A stretch of DNA of 64,000 nt from Ursidibacter maritimus (GTDB lineage Bacteria; Pseudomonadota; Gammaproteobacteria; Enterobacterales; Pasteurellaceae). Within the stretch, counting starts at the first letter, position 1. Each line of letters begins with the position of its first letter. The notes beneath the pieces are model-generated. The model was given only the letters and a program-made list of their open reading frames with translations, did not search any database and was not told where the DNA came from. Shown here in pieces: positions 47,473-60,922 of this stretch. The DNA lies in assembly GCF_009761395.1 (NCBI RefSeq), contig NZ_LEKN01000013.1:62001-126000 (forward strand), written 5' to 3'. The position numbers and the translations under genes are program-made.

Positions 47473-48438
47473 TTACTCAGCCGTTTTCTTTTCACAAGAT
47501 TTTAATGATACAGACCATTCAGCGCCTGATTTGATTTTATATTTATCTGCGAAGCTATCCATATTCAATGCAAATGAAATATTTAATAAGCTGTTGAGAT
47601 ACATTAACGGTCTGCCTGTTTCTACATCACCAAAACTGCTTTTATATGGCATTGCACCACTATAACGAACTTTTACTTCTTCGCCAATTTTCTCACTAAT
47701 TTCAACACAGACACGCCCATCTTTTTTAATACCTGATTGTTCTAACAACGTATCACTAATGTTTGTCCAAATATTGCCGTACTGAATATCTAAAACAGGA
47801 ATATTACCTTTTAACACGCCATCTTCAAGGGTTGGGCGTTGATAAGCAATTTCAACCACTTTAGGCTCTAGCTCTTGTCCTACTTCTTCAAAGCGAATCT
47901 TGCCAGAAGCTAAACGAGCACCTGTATAGGCATAAACATCACGCCCGTGGAAAGTGTAAGATTTTTCTGAACCTTCTAAGCGGTTAGTTTGCTCATCAAT
48001 TTGGCGAACCGATTCAATACCTAAATGCTCTGCCACTAATGTTAATGTGCCATTATCTGGGGTAACAAAATAATGTCCTGTCTTCGTTTTTAACACCACG
48101 GATTTACGATCAGTCCCAACACCAGGATCAACAACACTGACAAAAACAGTACCTTGTGGCCAATACGTTGCCGTTTGATATAAACGATATGCGGCTTCCC
48201 AAATATTATAGGCCGGAATTTCGTGAGTGAGATTGAACATTTTTAAATCACGATCAACGCCAAATGCGACACCTTGCATTGCGGACACCGCACCATCTTT
48301 TAAGCTGAAATCCGTTTGTAAAACCAGTGCATTTTTTGGAAAAGTTTGTTCTGAAGCTACCGCTTGTTGAGTACCTGTATTTGCTACTGATGAAAGTGAA
48401 AAAAATGCGAGTACTACGGCCAAAAGTGTTTTATTCAT
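47473..48438 (-). CDS. Secreted SAM hydrolase-like protein (DUF62 family)
   Basis: A 321-residue protein of the SAM hydroxide adenosyltransferase/SAM-dependent halogenase (DUF62) family. Visible family elements are LQTDFSLKDGAVSAMQGVA, VVDPGVGTDRKSVV, VTPDNGTLT and TFHGRDVYA, including the conserved Asp, Arg and His. Unlike most members it starts with a cleavable signal peptide (MNKTLLAVVLAFFSLSSVA), so it should act in the periplasm. Whether it really hydrolyses SAM there is unclear. It lies between rnm and sbcB. Confidence 0.82.
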   Translation of the reverse strand: MNKTLLAVVLAFFSLSSVANTGTQQAVASEQTFPKNALVLQTDFSLKDGAVSAMQGVAFGVDRDLKMFNLTHEIPAYNIWEAAYRLYQTATYWPQGTVFVSVVDPGVGTDRKSVVLKTKTGHYFVTPDNGTLTLVAEHLGIESVRQIDEQTNRLEGSEKSYTFHGRDVYAYTGARLASGKIRFEEVGQELEPKVVEIAYQRPTLEDGVLKGNIPVLDIQYGNIWTNISDTLLEQSGIKKDGRVCVEISEKIGEEVKVRYSGAMPYKSSFGDVETGRPLMYLNSLLNISFALNMDSFADKYKIKSGAEWSVSLKSCEKKTAE

Positions 48439-48507
48439 TCTGTTTCCTTTATGTTGTGTAAGTGTTAAAAATCGTGTAGGGATAGTAATCGTTAGGCTAA
48501 AATTTGT

Positions 48508-50061
48508 CTAATTGTTTTTGCCCAAAATTGCATTTAAGGCTGCAAACTTGGTTTGTTTATCACTCGCTTGCTCAGCAACTTGATTTAACGCATTGACCAA
48601 TGCCACTGTTCCTTCACTTTCTTGATAGCTAAAGCGTGGTTGTTCTGATAATTGAGTGGCATAAGCGCTAAGATCTTCCAATAATTTTACTTTGTCTGGA
48701 TCATCGTGATACCGTTGGAACATCTCATTTAATGAATGACTAAACTGCTCGGCTTGCTGCTCAATCTGCTGTTCACAATATTTTTGCCAGCGGATCTGCT
48801 CTGCTCGATTTAGGCTGTCAGGATAGTGTCTTGCTCGGTAGTGAAATAGCAACTTTTCAATGCGTGGATCTGCAAATTTTAGACTGTGATTTGCCAATTC
48901 ATTAGGGGATAAACTGCGTAAGATCGCCATATTGTTTTTATCTGCTGGGGAGAAAAAGCCATCATATAAAGTTGTTTCAACATTTGCAGACTTCTCAAAT
49001 ACTCGCTCTTCGCTAAAAATCTCAATCACTTTTTCACGCACTAACCCTTTATGTGCTTTTAATTGTTTAAGATTTTCTAAACAATATGCTCGATCAATGC
49101 CTAAACGTTCCGCATTCTCAGGTAACAAGGTTTTCGCAGGGGCAAGAATAGGACATTTATTGATATGCACTAATTTTAATGGTACTGGTGCGATACCTTG
49201 TTCCGCTAACTCACTTTTCTTCGTGTAGAGATTGGTGCGTAGTTGCTCGCTCGTTTCGGTTAATAAACCTGAAAGATCTGCCGAGAGATCACAAACAATT
49301 ACCGCATTTTGATTGGTGGGGTGCCACGCTAACGGCACAACCCAAGCAGTATTACCACGATAGTTACCCAACATTCCCGAAACGTGAACGAGCGGGGTCA
49401 TTTCCCCAGTATCAATCATCTCTTCTAACGCTTTTTTACCACGATGTTCAAAGAAAAATTGAAAGAGCTTAGGTTGTTTTTGTTTAATCAATTTCGCCAT
49501 AGCTATAGTTGCATACACATCAGACATTGCATCGTGTGCGTTTTCGTGAGCAATACCATTCACTTTGGTTAAATTTTCTAATTTAAAACTTGGCATTCCA
49601 TCGTCATCATACGCCCACTGAATACCTTCAGGGCGTAACGCATAGCAAGCTCGAACAACATCTAATAGATCCCAACGAGAATTGCCATTTTTCCAACTAT
49701 ATTCATAAGGGTCGAAAAAGTTGCGAAAAAAGGTATAACGGGTCATTTCATCATCATAACGAATATTGTTATAGCCCATAATACAAGTATTCGGCTCTGA
49801 AAATGCCGCGTGAATACGGGCTGAAAACTCAGGTTCTGGCAAGCCTTGCTGATTACAAAGTTGTGGCGTGATCCCCGTTACCATTACCGCTTCTGGTGCA
49901 GGTAAATAGTCCGATGTCTGTTTACAATAAAACATCACTGGCTCACCAATGATATTAAAATCACTGTCTGTACGAATACCTGCAAATTGTGCTGGGCGAT
50001 CGCTTGCTGGATTTACCCCAAAACTTTCATAATCGTAAATAAAAAATGTTTGTTGGTTCAT
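48508..50061 (-). CDS. sbcB: Exodeoxyribonuclease I
   Basis: A 517-residue DnaQ-fold exonuclease that digests single-stranded DNA 3' to 5'. Exo motif I is FFIYDYESFG with Asp and Glu ligands, motif II is GYNNIRYDDEMTR and motif III AHDAMSDVYATIAMAKLI. SH3-like and C-terminal domains follow. It is somewhat longer than E. coli ExoI (475). Separated from cysS by an uptake-sequence hairpin. Confidence 0.94.
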   Translation of the reverse strand: MNQQTFFIYDYESFGVNPASDRPAQFAGIRTDSDFNIIGEPVMFYCKQTSDYLPAPEAVMVTGITPQLCNQQGLPEPEFSARIHAAFSEPNTCIMGYNNIRYDDEMTRYTFFRNFFDPYEYSWKNGNSRWDLLDVVRACYALRPEGIQWAYDDDGMPSFKLENLTKVNGIAHENAHDAMSDVYATIAMAKLIKQKQPKLFQFFFEHRGKKALEEMIDTGEMTPLVHVSGMLGNYRGNTAWVVPLAWHPTNQNAVIVCDLSADLSGLLTETSEQLRTNLYTKKSELAEQGIAPVPLKLVHINKCPILAPAKTLLPENAERLGIDRAYCLENLKQLKAHKGLVREKVIEIFSEERVFEKSANVETTLYDGFFSPADKNNMAILRSLSPNELANHSLKFADPRIEKLLFHYRARHYPDSLNRAEQIRWQKYCEQQIEQQAEQFSHSLNEMFQRYHDDPDKVKLLEDLSAYATQLSEQPRFSYQESEGTVALVNALNQVAEQASDKQTKFAALNAILGKNN

Positions 50062-50139
50062 TGTTTAGGCTACTTGAAAAAATTTTGACGATTGTAGCAT
50101 ATTGCTTGGAAGAGATGATCTGGTGATGAGATTTTAAAA

Positions 50140-50173
50140 CGGTCTGATGCAAAAAATCTGCAAAATCAGACCG
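50140..50173. terminator. Uptake-sequence hairpin after cysS
   Basis: CGGTCTGAT / ATCAGACCG, a perfect nine-base stem with GCAAAAAATCTGCAAA as loop, followed on the minus strand by TTTT. It lies 22 bp past the cysS stop. Confidence 0.65.
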
Positions 50174-50194
50174 CTTGTGGATTTAATTTATAGC

Positions 50195-51574
50195 TTATGC
50201 CTTACGCCAAGTTGTGCCATTTGGGGTATCTTCAAGCACAATATTCATTGCTTTTAGTTTATCACGCACTTCATCGGCTAACGTCCAATTTTTAGTTGCT
50301 TTCGCTTGATTACGCTGTTGAATAAGAGATTCAATTTCAGCAACTTCATCATTATTCGCATCACCTTGTAAAAAGGTTTCTGGTTCTTGTTGCAATAGCC
50401 CCAATACGCCTGCTAATTGTTTCAAACGAGAAGCCAAATAATCCGCATCGGAAGAGCCCTCGGCTTTAGCTTTATTGATTTCTCTCGCTAACTCAAACAA
50501 TACAGCTAATGCCCCCGGCGTGTTGAAATCATCATTCATTGCGTCTTTAAAGGCTTTCACATATTGATCTTCATCGCTAAGTAAAATTGATGTATCACAA
50601 CCACGCAATGCGGTATATAGGCGTTCAAGTGCTGAACGAGCTAAGTTAATATTCTCTTCGCTATAATCTAATAAGCTGCGATATTGTGCGGTTAAGAAGA
50701 AATAACGCACGCTTTCACTATCATACTTGTTTAAAATATCTCGAATAGTAAAAAAGTTATTGAGTGATTTCGACATTTTCTCTTTATTGATCATCAACAT
50801 TCCTGTATGTAACCAATAATTAACGTAATCATCTCCATTTGCACAGCAAGATTGTGCAATTTCATTTTCGTGATGAGGGAACATCAAATCCGAGCCACCA
50901 CCATGAATATCAAAATGATTACCTAGCTCTTTACTGTTCATCGCCGAGCATTCAATATGCCAACCAGGGCGACCTTTACCCCAAGGCGAATCCCAACTTG
51001 GCTCATTTTCTTTCGACATTTTCCACAACACAAAATCCATCGGGTTACGTTTGACCGATTTAATCTCAACCCTTGCTCCAGCTTGGAGCTGTTCTAAATT
51101 TTGACGTGAAAGTACCCCATAATTTTTGAATTGATCAACTTGGAACATTACATCGCCATCTTGTGCGACATAAGCGTAGCCCTTCTCAATTAAAGTTTGA
51201 ACCATTTGAATAATTTCAGGAATATGCTGTGTTGCACGCGGTTCAACATCAGGACGGAGAATATTTAAAGCATCAAAATCACGATACATTTCCGCCACCA
51301 TTTTATCCACTAACTGATCGCAGGTTTCGTTATTTTCTAACGCACGTTTGATAATTTTATCGTCCACATCAGTGATGTTACGCACATAACGCACGTTATA
51401 ACCTAGATAACGTAAATAACGTACAATAACATCGAAGGAAACGAAAGTACGACCGTGCCCAAAGTGACAGAGATCATAAACCGTAACCCCACAAACATAC
51501 ATTCCCACTTGGTTTGGCTTAATCGGTTTAAATTCTTCTTTTTCACGTTTTAAAGTGTTATATATTTTGAGCAT
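50195..51574 (-). CDS. cysS: Cysteinyl-tRNA synthetase
   Basis: A 459-residue class I synthetase. The HIGH-type motif is CHFGHGRTF near residue 35, with zinc ligand Cys28 in [14 protein letters not shown] is present as [12 protein letters not shown] near 268. The C-terminal DALR domain follows. Same length as E. coli CysS (461). Divergent from ppiB as in E. coli. Confidence 0.97.
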   Translation of the reverse strand: MLKIYNTLKREKEEFKPIKPNQVGMYVCGVTVYDLCHFGHGRTFVSFDVIVRYLRYLGYNVRYVRNITDVDDKIIKRALENNETCDQLVDKMVAEMYRDFDALNILRPDVEPRATQHIPEIIQMVQTLIEKGYAYVAQDGDVMFQVDQFKNYGVLSRQNLEQLQAGARVEIKSVKRNPMDFVLWKMSKENEPSWDSPWGKGRPGWHIECSAMNSKELGNHFDIHGGGSDLMFPHHENEIAQSCCANGDDYVNYWLHTGMLMINKEKMSKSLNNFFTIRDILNKYDSESVRYFFLTAQYRSLLDYSEENINLARSALERLYTALRGCDTSILLSDEDQYVKAFKDAMNDDFNTPGALAVLFELAREINKAKAEGSSDADYLASRLKQLAGVLGLLQQEPETFLQGDANNDEVAEIESLIQQRNQAKATKNWTLADEVRDKLKAMNIVLEDTPNGTTWRKA

Positions 51575-51726
51575 AGTGTCCTCATTTAATTCACAATCAC
51601 ATTGATGATAAAAATGCGTTGAGTATAACGAATAAGCGGTCTTTTTTTGAGAATTTTTTGCAATTTTTGCGAAACTTTTTAATAATACCGCCCGAACTTT
51701 TCCCCTAATCTTATAAGGAATTTAAA

Positions 51727-52236
51727 ATGGTTACATTACATACCAATTTTGGCGATATTAAAATCGCATTAAACTTTGAAAAAGCTCCAATCACTGCAAA
51801 AAACTTTGAAGACTACTGTAAAGAAGGTTTTTACGATAACACGATTTTCCATCGCGTGATTGATGGATTTATGATCCAAGGCGGTGGAATGGAAGCTGGT
51901 ATGCGTGAAAAAAACACCAAAGCACCAATCCAAAATGAAGCCAATAACCGTTTAAGCAATAAACGTGGCACTATCGCAATGGCTCGTACATCAGATCCAC
52001 ACTCTGCCTCAGCACAATTTTTTATCAATGTTGCGGATAATACGTTCTTAGACTATCGTTCAAAAGAGATGCACGGACGTGAAGTTGTACAAGAATGGGG
52101 CTATGCTGTATTCGGTGAAGTGGTGGAAGGAATGGATGTGGTCGATAAAATTAAAGCCGTTGCCACAGGCAATAAAGGTTTCCACCAAGATGTGCCAAAA
52201 GAAGATGTAATCATTACTTCTGTAACAGTTGAATAA
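51727..52236 (+). CDS. ppiB: Peptidyl-prolyl cis-trans isomerase B (cyclophilin)
   Basis: A 169-residue cytoplasmic cyclophilin. Active-site stretches are [13 protein letters not shown] and [11 protein letters not shown], followed by [17 protein letters not shown]. There is no signal peptide, which separates it from periplasmic PpiA. ATAAGGA precedes the ATG. Divergent from cysS. Confidence 0.95.
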   Translation: MVTLHTNFGDIKIALNFEKAPITAKNFEDYCKEGFYDNTIFHRVIDGFMIQGGGMEAGMREKNTKAPIQNEANNRLSNKRGTIAMARTSDPHSASAQFFINVADNTFLDYRSKEMHGREVVQEWGYAVFGEVVEGMDVVDKIKAVATGNKGFHQDVPKEDVIITSVTVE

Positions 52237-52247
52237 AAACCTTACAT

Positions 52248-52270
52248 AAGGTGGGCATTACGCCCACCTT
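52248..52270. terminator. Hairpin between ppiB and cpdB
   Basis: AAGGTGGGC / GCCCACCTT around ATTAC between two convergent stops. The flanks are only moderately T-rich. Confidence 0.65.
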
Positions 52271-52281
52271 TCAATCTTACC

Positions 52282-54258
52282 TTACTTACTCAAATCCACC
52301 TGATACACTGCAAAACCAGTTTCATCGGTATTTAAGAATATCATCGGATATTGTGCTTTTTCCGCAATAAAGGCTTTCGCTTTATCACTTGGTGATGTTT
52401 CAAAACGAATATCTAATTTAGTCTTGCTTGTAATTGGAGCAATTCTCCAGTTTTTATCGGCACTTGGGCTAACTTGACCGTTAGCTTTGCTCTCTGCAGT
52501 GATGTAATTTGCCAAAATCTGACGATTTTCATCTGGTGCTGCAAAAACAATATGGCTCTCGCCAGTGCCTGGGAATTTATTGCCATAAGCACGATAGTTA
52601 TTTGTTGCAATTAAGAATTCAGCTTTTGGATCAACCGCTTTTCCGTTGTAAGTCAAATTCACTACTCGATTTGCTTTGTCATTGATTAACTTACATTCAC
52701 CGTCATAACGAGCAGGCTGAGTAATATCGAATTGATATTGCACACCATCAATAACGTCAAAGTTATAAGTGCGGAAGCCTGTCCAATCTAATAAGCTTTG
52801 CGGTTGATTATTACTTGGGTCGATCTGCTTGAACATTCCTGCACTACATTCTAGCCACTCTTTGAGTTCCGCACCTGTTACTTTTACGACAACAAGTGTA
52901 TTTGGATATAGGTACAAATCCGCTGCATTACGGAAAGTTAATTCACCTTTATCAACTTCAGTATAACCAGACGGATCATTCTTACGCCCACCCGCTTTAA
53001 ATGGCGCACCTGCACTTAAAATTGGCAAACCTGCCAATTCTGGCAGCCCTTTCACAACATTTTCAACATAGGCTCTTTGTGCTTGATTGACAATTTGAAC
53101 AGTTGGATCATCTTGCACTAATGCCAAGTAGCTATACATATTATCGCTTGCTTTACCAATCGGTTGTGAAACAAACTCACGAGTTGCCTCGTGTACTGGC
53201 TTCAATAAAGCGGTAAGTTCTGGATGATTTTCTACCGTTGATGCTTTTTTCTCATTGTCGTAAATAGGACGAAGTACGGCAGAGCCGTCAATCACAACCC
53301 ATTTATCGTTTGCATTTGCTAACGTTAAATCAACCACGCTAATATTATTACCCCAGTAACCTGCCATACTTTCAGGAATACCTTTTACTGTACCTTTCTC
53401 AATATCTGCATTTGGTGATTTAGCAAACTCTTTGTTCGGGAATAAACGATGTGAATGCCCGAAAATAACCGCATCAATGCCTTTAACATCGGCTAAATAG
53501 AATGCTGAATTTTCTGCACCTTCTTTATAAGGCTCATCTGATGGCCCTGTATGAGCTAATGCCACAACAATATCAGCCCCTTTTTCTTTTAAAATCGGCA
53601 CATATTTTTCAGCTGTTTTCACAATATCACGCGTTTCAACTTTGCCATCTAAATTTGCTTTATCCCATACCATAATTTGTGGCGGAACAAAACCGATATA
53701 ACCAATTTTCACGATCTGTTTATGGCCATTTTCATCAATAACGGATTTTTCTTGAATAAAATAAGGCTGATAAACAGGCTCGTCTGTCCCTACTTTTACC
53801 ACATTGGCATTAATAATTGGGAATTTGGCTTGCTTGATGGAGTCATCTAAATAGGCTAAGCCATAGTTAAACTCGTGGTTACCTAATGTGCCCACGTCAT
53901 ATTGCATAAAGTTTAATACATCAATAGCAGGGTTGGATTTCCCTTCTTTATAGCCTTTAGCTGCTTGGTAATCAGCAATCGGGTTACCCTGAATTAAATC
54001 ACCATTATCAACTAATACGCTATTCTTTGCTTCTTTACGAGCTTGTTCAATCAAAGTTGCTGTACGAGTAAAACCGAATTTACCCGTTGGTGCATCTTTG
54101 TAGTAATCAAAGTCGGTTAAAAAACTATGAATATCCGTTGTTCCAATAATACGCAACGTAACTTTATTCTCAGCTTTCATCGCAAAACCTAAACGACTTG
54201 TACCTAGCGCTAAAATCGTTGTTGCACCAATTTGGATAAAACGTCTTCTGTTCATCAT
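52282..54258 (-). CDS. cpdB: 2',3'-cyclic-nucleotide 2'-phosphodiesterase/3'-nucleotidase
   Basis: A 658-residue periplasmic enzyme that breaks down 2',3'-cyclic nucleotides and 3'-nucleotides for salvage. The metallophosphatase domain has [38 protein letters not shown] and [11 protein letters not shown]. The nucleotide-binding C-terminal domain has [15 protein letters not shown] and [14 protein letters not shown]. The N-terminus [16 protein letters not shown] looks like a twin-arginine signal, unlike the Sec signal of E. coli CpdB. Convergent with ppiB. Confidence 0.95.
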   Translation of the reverse strand: MMNRRRFIQIGATTILALGTSRLGFAMKAENKVTLRIIGTTDIHSFLTDFDYYKDAPTGKFGFTRTATLIEQARKEAKNSVLVDNGDLIQGNPIADYQAAKGYKEGKSNPAIDVLNFMQYDVGTLGNHEFNYGLAYLDDSIKQAKFPIINANVVKVGTDEPVYQPYFIQEKSVIDENGHKQIVKIGYIGFVPPQIMVWDKANLDGKVETRDIVKTAEKYVPILKEKGADIVVALAHTGPSDEPYKEGAENSAFYLADVKGIDAVIFGHSHRLFPNKEFAKSPNADIEKGTVKGIPESMAGYWGNNISVVDLTLANANDKWVVIDGSAVLRPIYDNEKKASTVENHPELTALLKPVHEATREFVSQPIGKASDNMYSYLALVQDDPTVQIVNQAQRAYVENVVKGLPELAGLPILSAGAPFKAGGRKNDPSGYTEVDKGELTFRNAADLYLYPNTLVVVKVTGAELKEWLECSAGMFKQIDPSNNQPQSLLDWTGFRTYNFDVIDGVQYQFDITQPARYDGECKLINDKANRVVNLTYNGKAVDPKAEFLIATNNYRAYGNKFPGTGESHIVFAAPDENRQILANYITAESKANGQVSPSADKNWRIAPITSKTKLDIRFETSPSDKAKAFIAEKAQYPMIFLNTDETGFAVYQVDLSK

Positions 54259-54368
54259 TGTAAACTTCCCCCATATTATAAACAGAATTAAAAAGGCGCG
54301 GATTATCCCACAGTTCTTACCGCTTGCCTTTGATTTTTTATAAATAATTACTTAAATGCACAAAAAAA

Positions 54369-54394
54369 CCCTTGTTAAGTAACATTAACAAGGG
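54369..54394 (-). terminator. Terminator of gdhA
   Basis: CCCTTGTTAA / TTAACAAGGG with a six-base loop, read on the minus strand into seven T. About 55 bp past the gdhA stop. Confidence 0.85.
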
Positions 54395-54448
54395 AAATTA
54401 TGGAGAGTATTTCTATAATAAGAGTTAGGTAATTATATTAAGCGGATA

Positions 54449-55807
<1,359 letters not shown>

Positions 55808-56051
55808 TTAATGTTGTGTTTGAATGACTGAGAGTTTATCGACTTCATTTTAATTTGCAAGCAAAAATTAAATTTTTTTATTACAAAGATTAGAAAAACT
55901 AATCATTAGATTATTTTTAAACCTACTTGTGAATTTTTTAGACAAATTTACCGCTTTATTTAAGATTTTTTAAAGAAATTAAGTGGTTTTATCCGCTTTT
56001 ATGACAGATATCAGGTAAAATTTAACCTTAAAAATTGTTAAAGGTGGTTTT

Positions 56052-56765
56052 ATGAAGAATGTTGATCAACAGGAAATATCAAAATTTGAAAAAATGGCAA
56101 AAAGTTGGTGGGATCCTAATGGGGATTTCAAACCAATCCATTTGCTGAATCCTTTACGTCTAGCTTATGTCAATGAAAAATCAGGTGGATTATTTGGGAA
56201 AAAGGTGCTTGATGTTGGTTGTGGTGGCGGTATTTTGAGTGAATCAATGGCAAAATTAGGTGCTACCGTAACGGGGATTGATATGACAACCGAGCCACTT
56301 GCGATTGCTAAACAGCATTCTGAACAAAATGGTTTAACTATCGATTATCAACAAACGACCATTGAAGATTTTTTAACAGAACAGACCGCTTGTAATGCCG
56401 AAAAGTTTGACGTTATTACCTGTATGGAAATGCTAGAACACGTTCCTGATCCTCTTTCAATTATCCAAAGTTGCCAAGCCTTACTAAAACCTGACGGCGT
56501 ACTTTTTTTCTCTACAATTAATCGTACACTTAAAGCCTATGCTTTGGTCATTATTGGGGCAGAATATGTGCTAAAAATGCTACCAAAAGGCACTCACGAA
56601 TTTGAGAAATTTATTAAGCCTGCCGAGTTATTAAATTGGTGCGATCAAGCTCAATTAAGTTGTACTGAAATGGTTGGATACCATTTTAACCCACTTACAG
56701 AAAAATTTTGGCTTAATAAAGATGTGAGCTGTAACTATATCGCAATGCTTAAACATACCTCTTAA
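56052..56765 (+). CDS. ubiG: Ubiquinone biosynthesis O-methyltransferase
   Basis: A 237-residue SAM-dependent methyltransferase acting twice in ubiquinone synthesis. It begins with the typical [27 protein letters not shown]. Motif I is [20 protein letters not shown]. Later [11 protein letters not shown], then [12 protein letters not shown], is specific to UbiG. AAAGGTGG precedes the ATG. Its stop overlaps the convergent lipoprotein gene by four bases. Confidence 0.95.
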   Translation: MKNVDQQEISKFEKMAKSWWDPNGDFKPIHLLNPLRLAYVNEKSGGLFGKKVLDVGCGGGILSESMAKLGATVTGIDMTTEPLAIAKQHSEQNGLTIDYQQTTIEDFLTEQTACNAEKFDVITCMEMLEHVPDPLSIIQSCQALLKPDGVLFFSTINRTLKAYALVIIGAEYVLKMLPKGTHEFEKFIKPAELLNWCDQAQLSCTEMVGYHFNPLTEKFWLNKDVSCNYIAMLKHTS

Positions 56766-56992
56766 CGAGTAAGGGTAACGGGCAGTAACAATGTATCAAA
56801 CACAAAACTAAGAGGTAAATCTACCACAGCTAAAACACTAGTTACTCCCCCTTCTCTCATCGCTTGAAAATCTTTTACTACCCCTGCATAAGGGGTGTAA
56901 TTATCATCTGCTAAACTTGAAATTGTGCCACAAGCGGTAAGATTAAGCATACAAAATACTAATGCCCCCCCTTTATATCTCATTCTTTTCAT
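56762..56992 (-). CDS. YidQ/YceK-family small lipoprotein
   Basis: A 76-residue lipoprotein with lipobox LTAC (Cys21). The rest ([14 protein letters not shown], then [19 protein letters not shown]) matches the DUF1375 YceK/YidQ group of unknown function. Sorting residue after the cysteine is Gly, so outer-membrane location is likely. It converges on ubiG. Confidence 0.75.
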   Translation of the reverse strand: MKRMRYKGGALVFCMLNLTACGTISSLADDNYTPYAGVVKDFQAMREGGVTSVLAVVDLPLSFVFDTLLLPVTLTR

Positions 56993-57116
56993 TTCTCTAT
57001 TCTCTGTTCATTATTCGCAAAAACTATTCTAACGGAAATCGCTAAAATCACACAAAAAATTCCCCATTTGAGACTGAAATGTTTTATATTGTTGCTCTTA
57101 ATCCATTATAACTTGA

Positions 57117-58202
<1,086 letters not shown>

Positions 58203-58214
58203 TTCTTAATCTAA

Positions 58215-58240
58215 AAAAGAGGCGGGAAATCCCGCCTTTT
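58215..58240 (+). terminator. Terminator of leuB
   Basis: GGCGGGA / TCCCGCC (58221-58236) extended by AAAA and TTTT outside the stem, 18 bp after the leuB stop. Confidence 0.85.
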
Positions 58241-58265
58241 CATCTTTATTTGCAAATAATCTAGC

Positions 58266-58799
58266 TTAACTAACCGCTTGTTCTTGCTTTGTTGCTTTCT
58301 GCTCTGCTCGTCTTTTTTGAAAAAAGTGGCTAATTTTTTGGCTACATTCCGTTGCCATTATCCCACCACGAATTTGTAAGAGATGATTCATTTTGTAATC
58401 TTCAAAAAAATGAAAACGAGAACCGACAGCTCCTGTTTTATAATCACTCGCCCCAAAAACCAAGCGTCCAATTCGACTATGTAAAATTGCACCTGCACAC
58501 ATTGTGCAAGGCTCAAGGGTAACATAAAGGGTAGTATTTAATAGGCGATAATTTGCGACTGCTTGCCCTGCCATTCGGATTGCTTGAATTTCTGCATGAG
58601 CAGTTGGATCTGATAAAGTAATTGAACGATTCCAACCTTCTCCCAATATCTCGCCATTATCTGAAATTAACACTGCACCAACAGGAATTTCACCTTCAGC
58701 TTCTGCCCGCTCAGCAAGTTGTAGTGCATATCGCATCCATTTTCGATCATCTTCAGAAATCTCAAGGGAAGAACTTAGTTGAGTAGATTGAATAAACAT
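58266..58799 (-). CDS. tadA: tRNA-specific adenosine deaminase
   Basis: A 177-residue enzyme that makes inosine at the wobble base of tRNA-Arg. Zinc ligands are His68 and the catalytic Glu70 (AHAEIQAI) plus Cys98 and Cys101 (EPCTMCAGA). The ATG at 58799 is preferred over an in-frame TTG two codons upstream; AAGGAA lies about 10 bases before it. A single uptake core lies just upstream. Confidence 0.93.
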   Translation of the reverse strand: MFIQSTQLSSSLEISEDDRKWMRYALQLAERAEAEGEIPVGAVLISDNGEILGEGWNRSITLSDPTAHAEIQAIRMAGQAVANYRLLNTTLYVTLEPCTMCAGAILHSRIGRLVFGASDYKTGAVGSRFHFFEDYKMNHLLQIRGGIMATECSQKISHFFQKRRAEQKATKQEQAVS

Positions 58800-58872
58800 T
58801 TGCAAAAAATTCCTTAGATCTGACCGCTTGTTAAGACAATAAATATTCCTTGTTGGGATTTAATATAACAAA

Positions 58873-58896
58873 AAAATGCCCCTTTCGGAGCATTTT
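58873..58896 (-). terminator. Terminator of deaD
   Basis: On the minus strand AAAATGCTCC, loop GAAA, GGGGCATTTT with one G-U pair, then a run of T. It lies 8 bp after the deaD stop. Confidence 0.8.
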
Positions 58897-58903
58897 ATGT
58901 TAA

Positions 58904-60736
58904 TTAGTCACGACGTCCACGTTTATCGCCAAAACGCTTCTCTTTAAAACCGCCTTTACGCTCTTTAAAGCCACGATCATCACGATCAGGTCCACCACGT
59001 TTTTCATTACGATCACCACGTCCACGGCCTCTTCCTTTTTCTTCATACGGAGAGTTATTACTTGCTGAGCTTGCTGGTCCTAATAACGACATTTGCATCG
59101 GCTTGCTTAATACACGCGCTTTTTGAGCAAAATGTTGAACTAAGTGATTTGGCATACCTTGTGGTAATTCAATCGTTGAATATTTATCGTGTAATTTAAT
59201 ATGCCCAATGTAGCGGCTACTAATATCGCCTTCATTGGCAATTGCTCCAACAATGTGGCGAACTTCAACACCATCTTCACGGCCAAGTTCGATACGGTAG
59301 AGATCCATTGCAACACCATTATTCTCACGATGTTCACGACCACCACGACGCTCTGCTGAACGTGGATTTTCACGATCTCGTCCACGACCGCGCTCACCAC
59401 GAGCTGCTTTGATTTCTGGATCTGGTGGTAAAATCAATTTTTGTTTCTCTTGGAGCAACATCATCATTGCAGCTGCAAGTTCTTCGTGATCTTGATCTGC
59501 AGTAAAAAGATCTTCAAGTAACTCACGATAAAGCTCAAGATCGTGATGCTCTAATTGTAATGAAATTTTCGCCTTAAATTTTTCACGACGTTTTGCCATT
59601 AAGATTTCGTGATTTGGTACTGGCACTTCATCAATCGGCTTTTTCATTAAATGTTCGATATTTTTGAGTAAACGACGTTCGCGCGGTTCAACAAATAATA
59701 AAGCACGACCTGAACGACCTGCACGACCTGTACGTCCAATACGGTGAACATAAGATTCTGCATCCAATGGAATATCGTAGTTCACAACTAAGCTAATACG
59801 CTCAATATCAATACCACGAGCTGCCACATCGGTTGCAACCACGATATCTAAACGGCCTGATTTCAAACGCTCTAAAGTTTGTTCACGAGCTTGTTGAGTC
59901 ATATCGCCATTTAATGCTGCTGCACGATAACCATTGCGTTCGAGTAATTCTGTTACATCGGTTGTACCTGTTTTGGTACGAGTAAAGATAATTGACGCAT
60001 CAAATTCTTCCACTTCTAAGAAACGTAATAATGCATCATTTTTACGGAAACCATTCACTAACCAGTAGCTTTGGGTGATATCCGGAGCCGAACGTTGAGT
60101 CGCTTGAATTTTCACTTCTTGTGGATCATTCATAAAACGGCGTGTAATACGGCGAATTGGTTCTGGCATTGTTGCTGAAAATAACGCTGTTTGGTGATTT
60201 TCAGGTAATTCCGCCATTACGGTTTCTACATCTTCAATAAAGCCCATTCGTAACATTTCATCAGCTTCATCTAATACAATAGTTTTCAATGCAGAAAGGT
60301 CTAAAGTACCACGACGGATATGGTCAAGAATACGCCCAGGTGTTCCAACCACAACTTGTGAGCCTTGTTTTAACGCACGAATTTGAATATCGTAACGCTG
60401 ACCTCCGTAAATAGTAACAACACGAACGCCTTTCATATTTTTTGTAAATTGTTCGCAAGCATCAGCAACTTGGATTGCAAGCTCACGCGTAGGTGCCATA
60501 ACAAGCATTTGTGGGTGACGTTTTTCAACGTCAATTTGTGCTAATACAGGTAATGAAAATGCCGCGGTTTTACCACTTCCTGTTTGTGCCATACCTAAAA
60601 CATCACGCCCTTCGAGTAAGTGAGGAATACAGGCTTGTTGAATAGGGGATGGGGTTACAAAACCCATTTCTGTTACAGCATCAAGGATAGATTGTGGTAA
60701 GCCTAAATCGGCAAAAGTCATAGTGTTAGTTGTCAT
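58904..60736 (-). CDS. deaD: Cold-shock DEAD-box RNA helicase DeaD/CsdA
   Basis: A 610-residue RNA helicase for ribosome assembly and mRNA turnover in the cold. The Q motif ([15 protein letters not shown]), Walker [13 protein letters not shown] box ([13 protein letters not shown]), SAT and [14 protein letters not shown] are all seen. An RNA-binding DbpA-like domain follows ([23 protein letters not shown]), then an R/G/D-rich tail. Order pnp-nlpI-deaD is as in E. coli, where deaD and pnp products work together. Confidence 0.95.
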   Translation of the reverse strand: MTTNTMTFADLGLPQSILDAVTEMGFVTPSPIQQACIPHLLEGRDVLGMAQTGSGKTAAFSLPVLAQIDVEKRHPQMLVMAPTRELAIQVADACEQFTKNMKGVRVVTIYGGQRYDIQIRALKQGSQVVVGTPGRILDHIRRGTLDLSALKTIVLDEADEMLRMGFIEDVETVMAELPENHQTALFSATMPEPIRRITRRFMNDPQEVKIQATQRSAPDITQSYWLVNGFRKNDALLRFLEVEEFDASIIFTRTKTGTTDVTELLERNGYRAAALNGDMTQQAREQTLERLKSGRLDIVVATDVAARGIDIERISLVVNYDIPLDAESYVHRIGRTGRAGRSGRALLFVEPRERRLLKNIEHLMKKPIDEVPVPNHEILMAKRREKFKAKISLQLEHHDLELYRELLEDLFTADQDHEELAAAMMMLLQEKQKLILPPDPEIKAARGERGRGRDRENPRSAERRGGREHRENNGVAMDLYRIELGREDGVEVRHIVGAIANEGDISSRYIGHIKLHDKYSTIELPQGMPNHLVQHFAQKARVLSKPMQMSLLGPASSASNNSPYEEKGRGRGRGDRNEKRGGPDRDDRGFKERKGGFKEKRFGDKRGRRD

Positions 60737-60873
60737 AAAATTCCAAAATAAATTAAGATTCTGTTTGCTGATTAGGCAAACAAAACCGATACAAAATTAT
60801 ATTGTTGAGCTTTTTAGGTAAGAAAAATAAATAGAAAACAAATCAATGCTTTATATAACTTGTCACACAGTAC

Positions 60874-60915
60874 AAGCGGTGGGATTTGCAAAAAAATCAG
60901 CAAATCTGACCGCTT
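60874..60915. terminator. Inverted uptake sequences between nlpI and deaD
   Basis: AAGCGGT (60874-60880) faces ACCGCTT (60909-60915) with TTTGCAAAA-type spacer. It lies 8 bp past the nlpI stop, so it may weaken read-through into deaD. T tail is weak. Confidence 0.5.
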
Positions 60916-60922
60916 TATCGTC

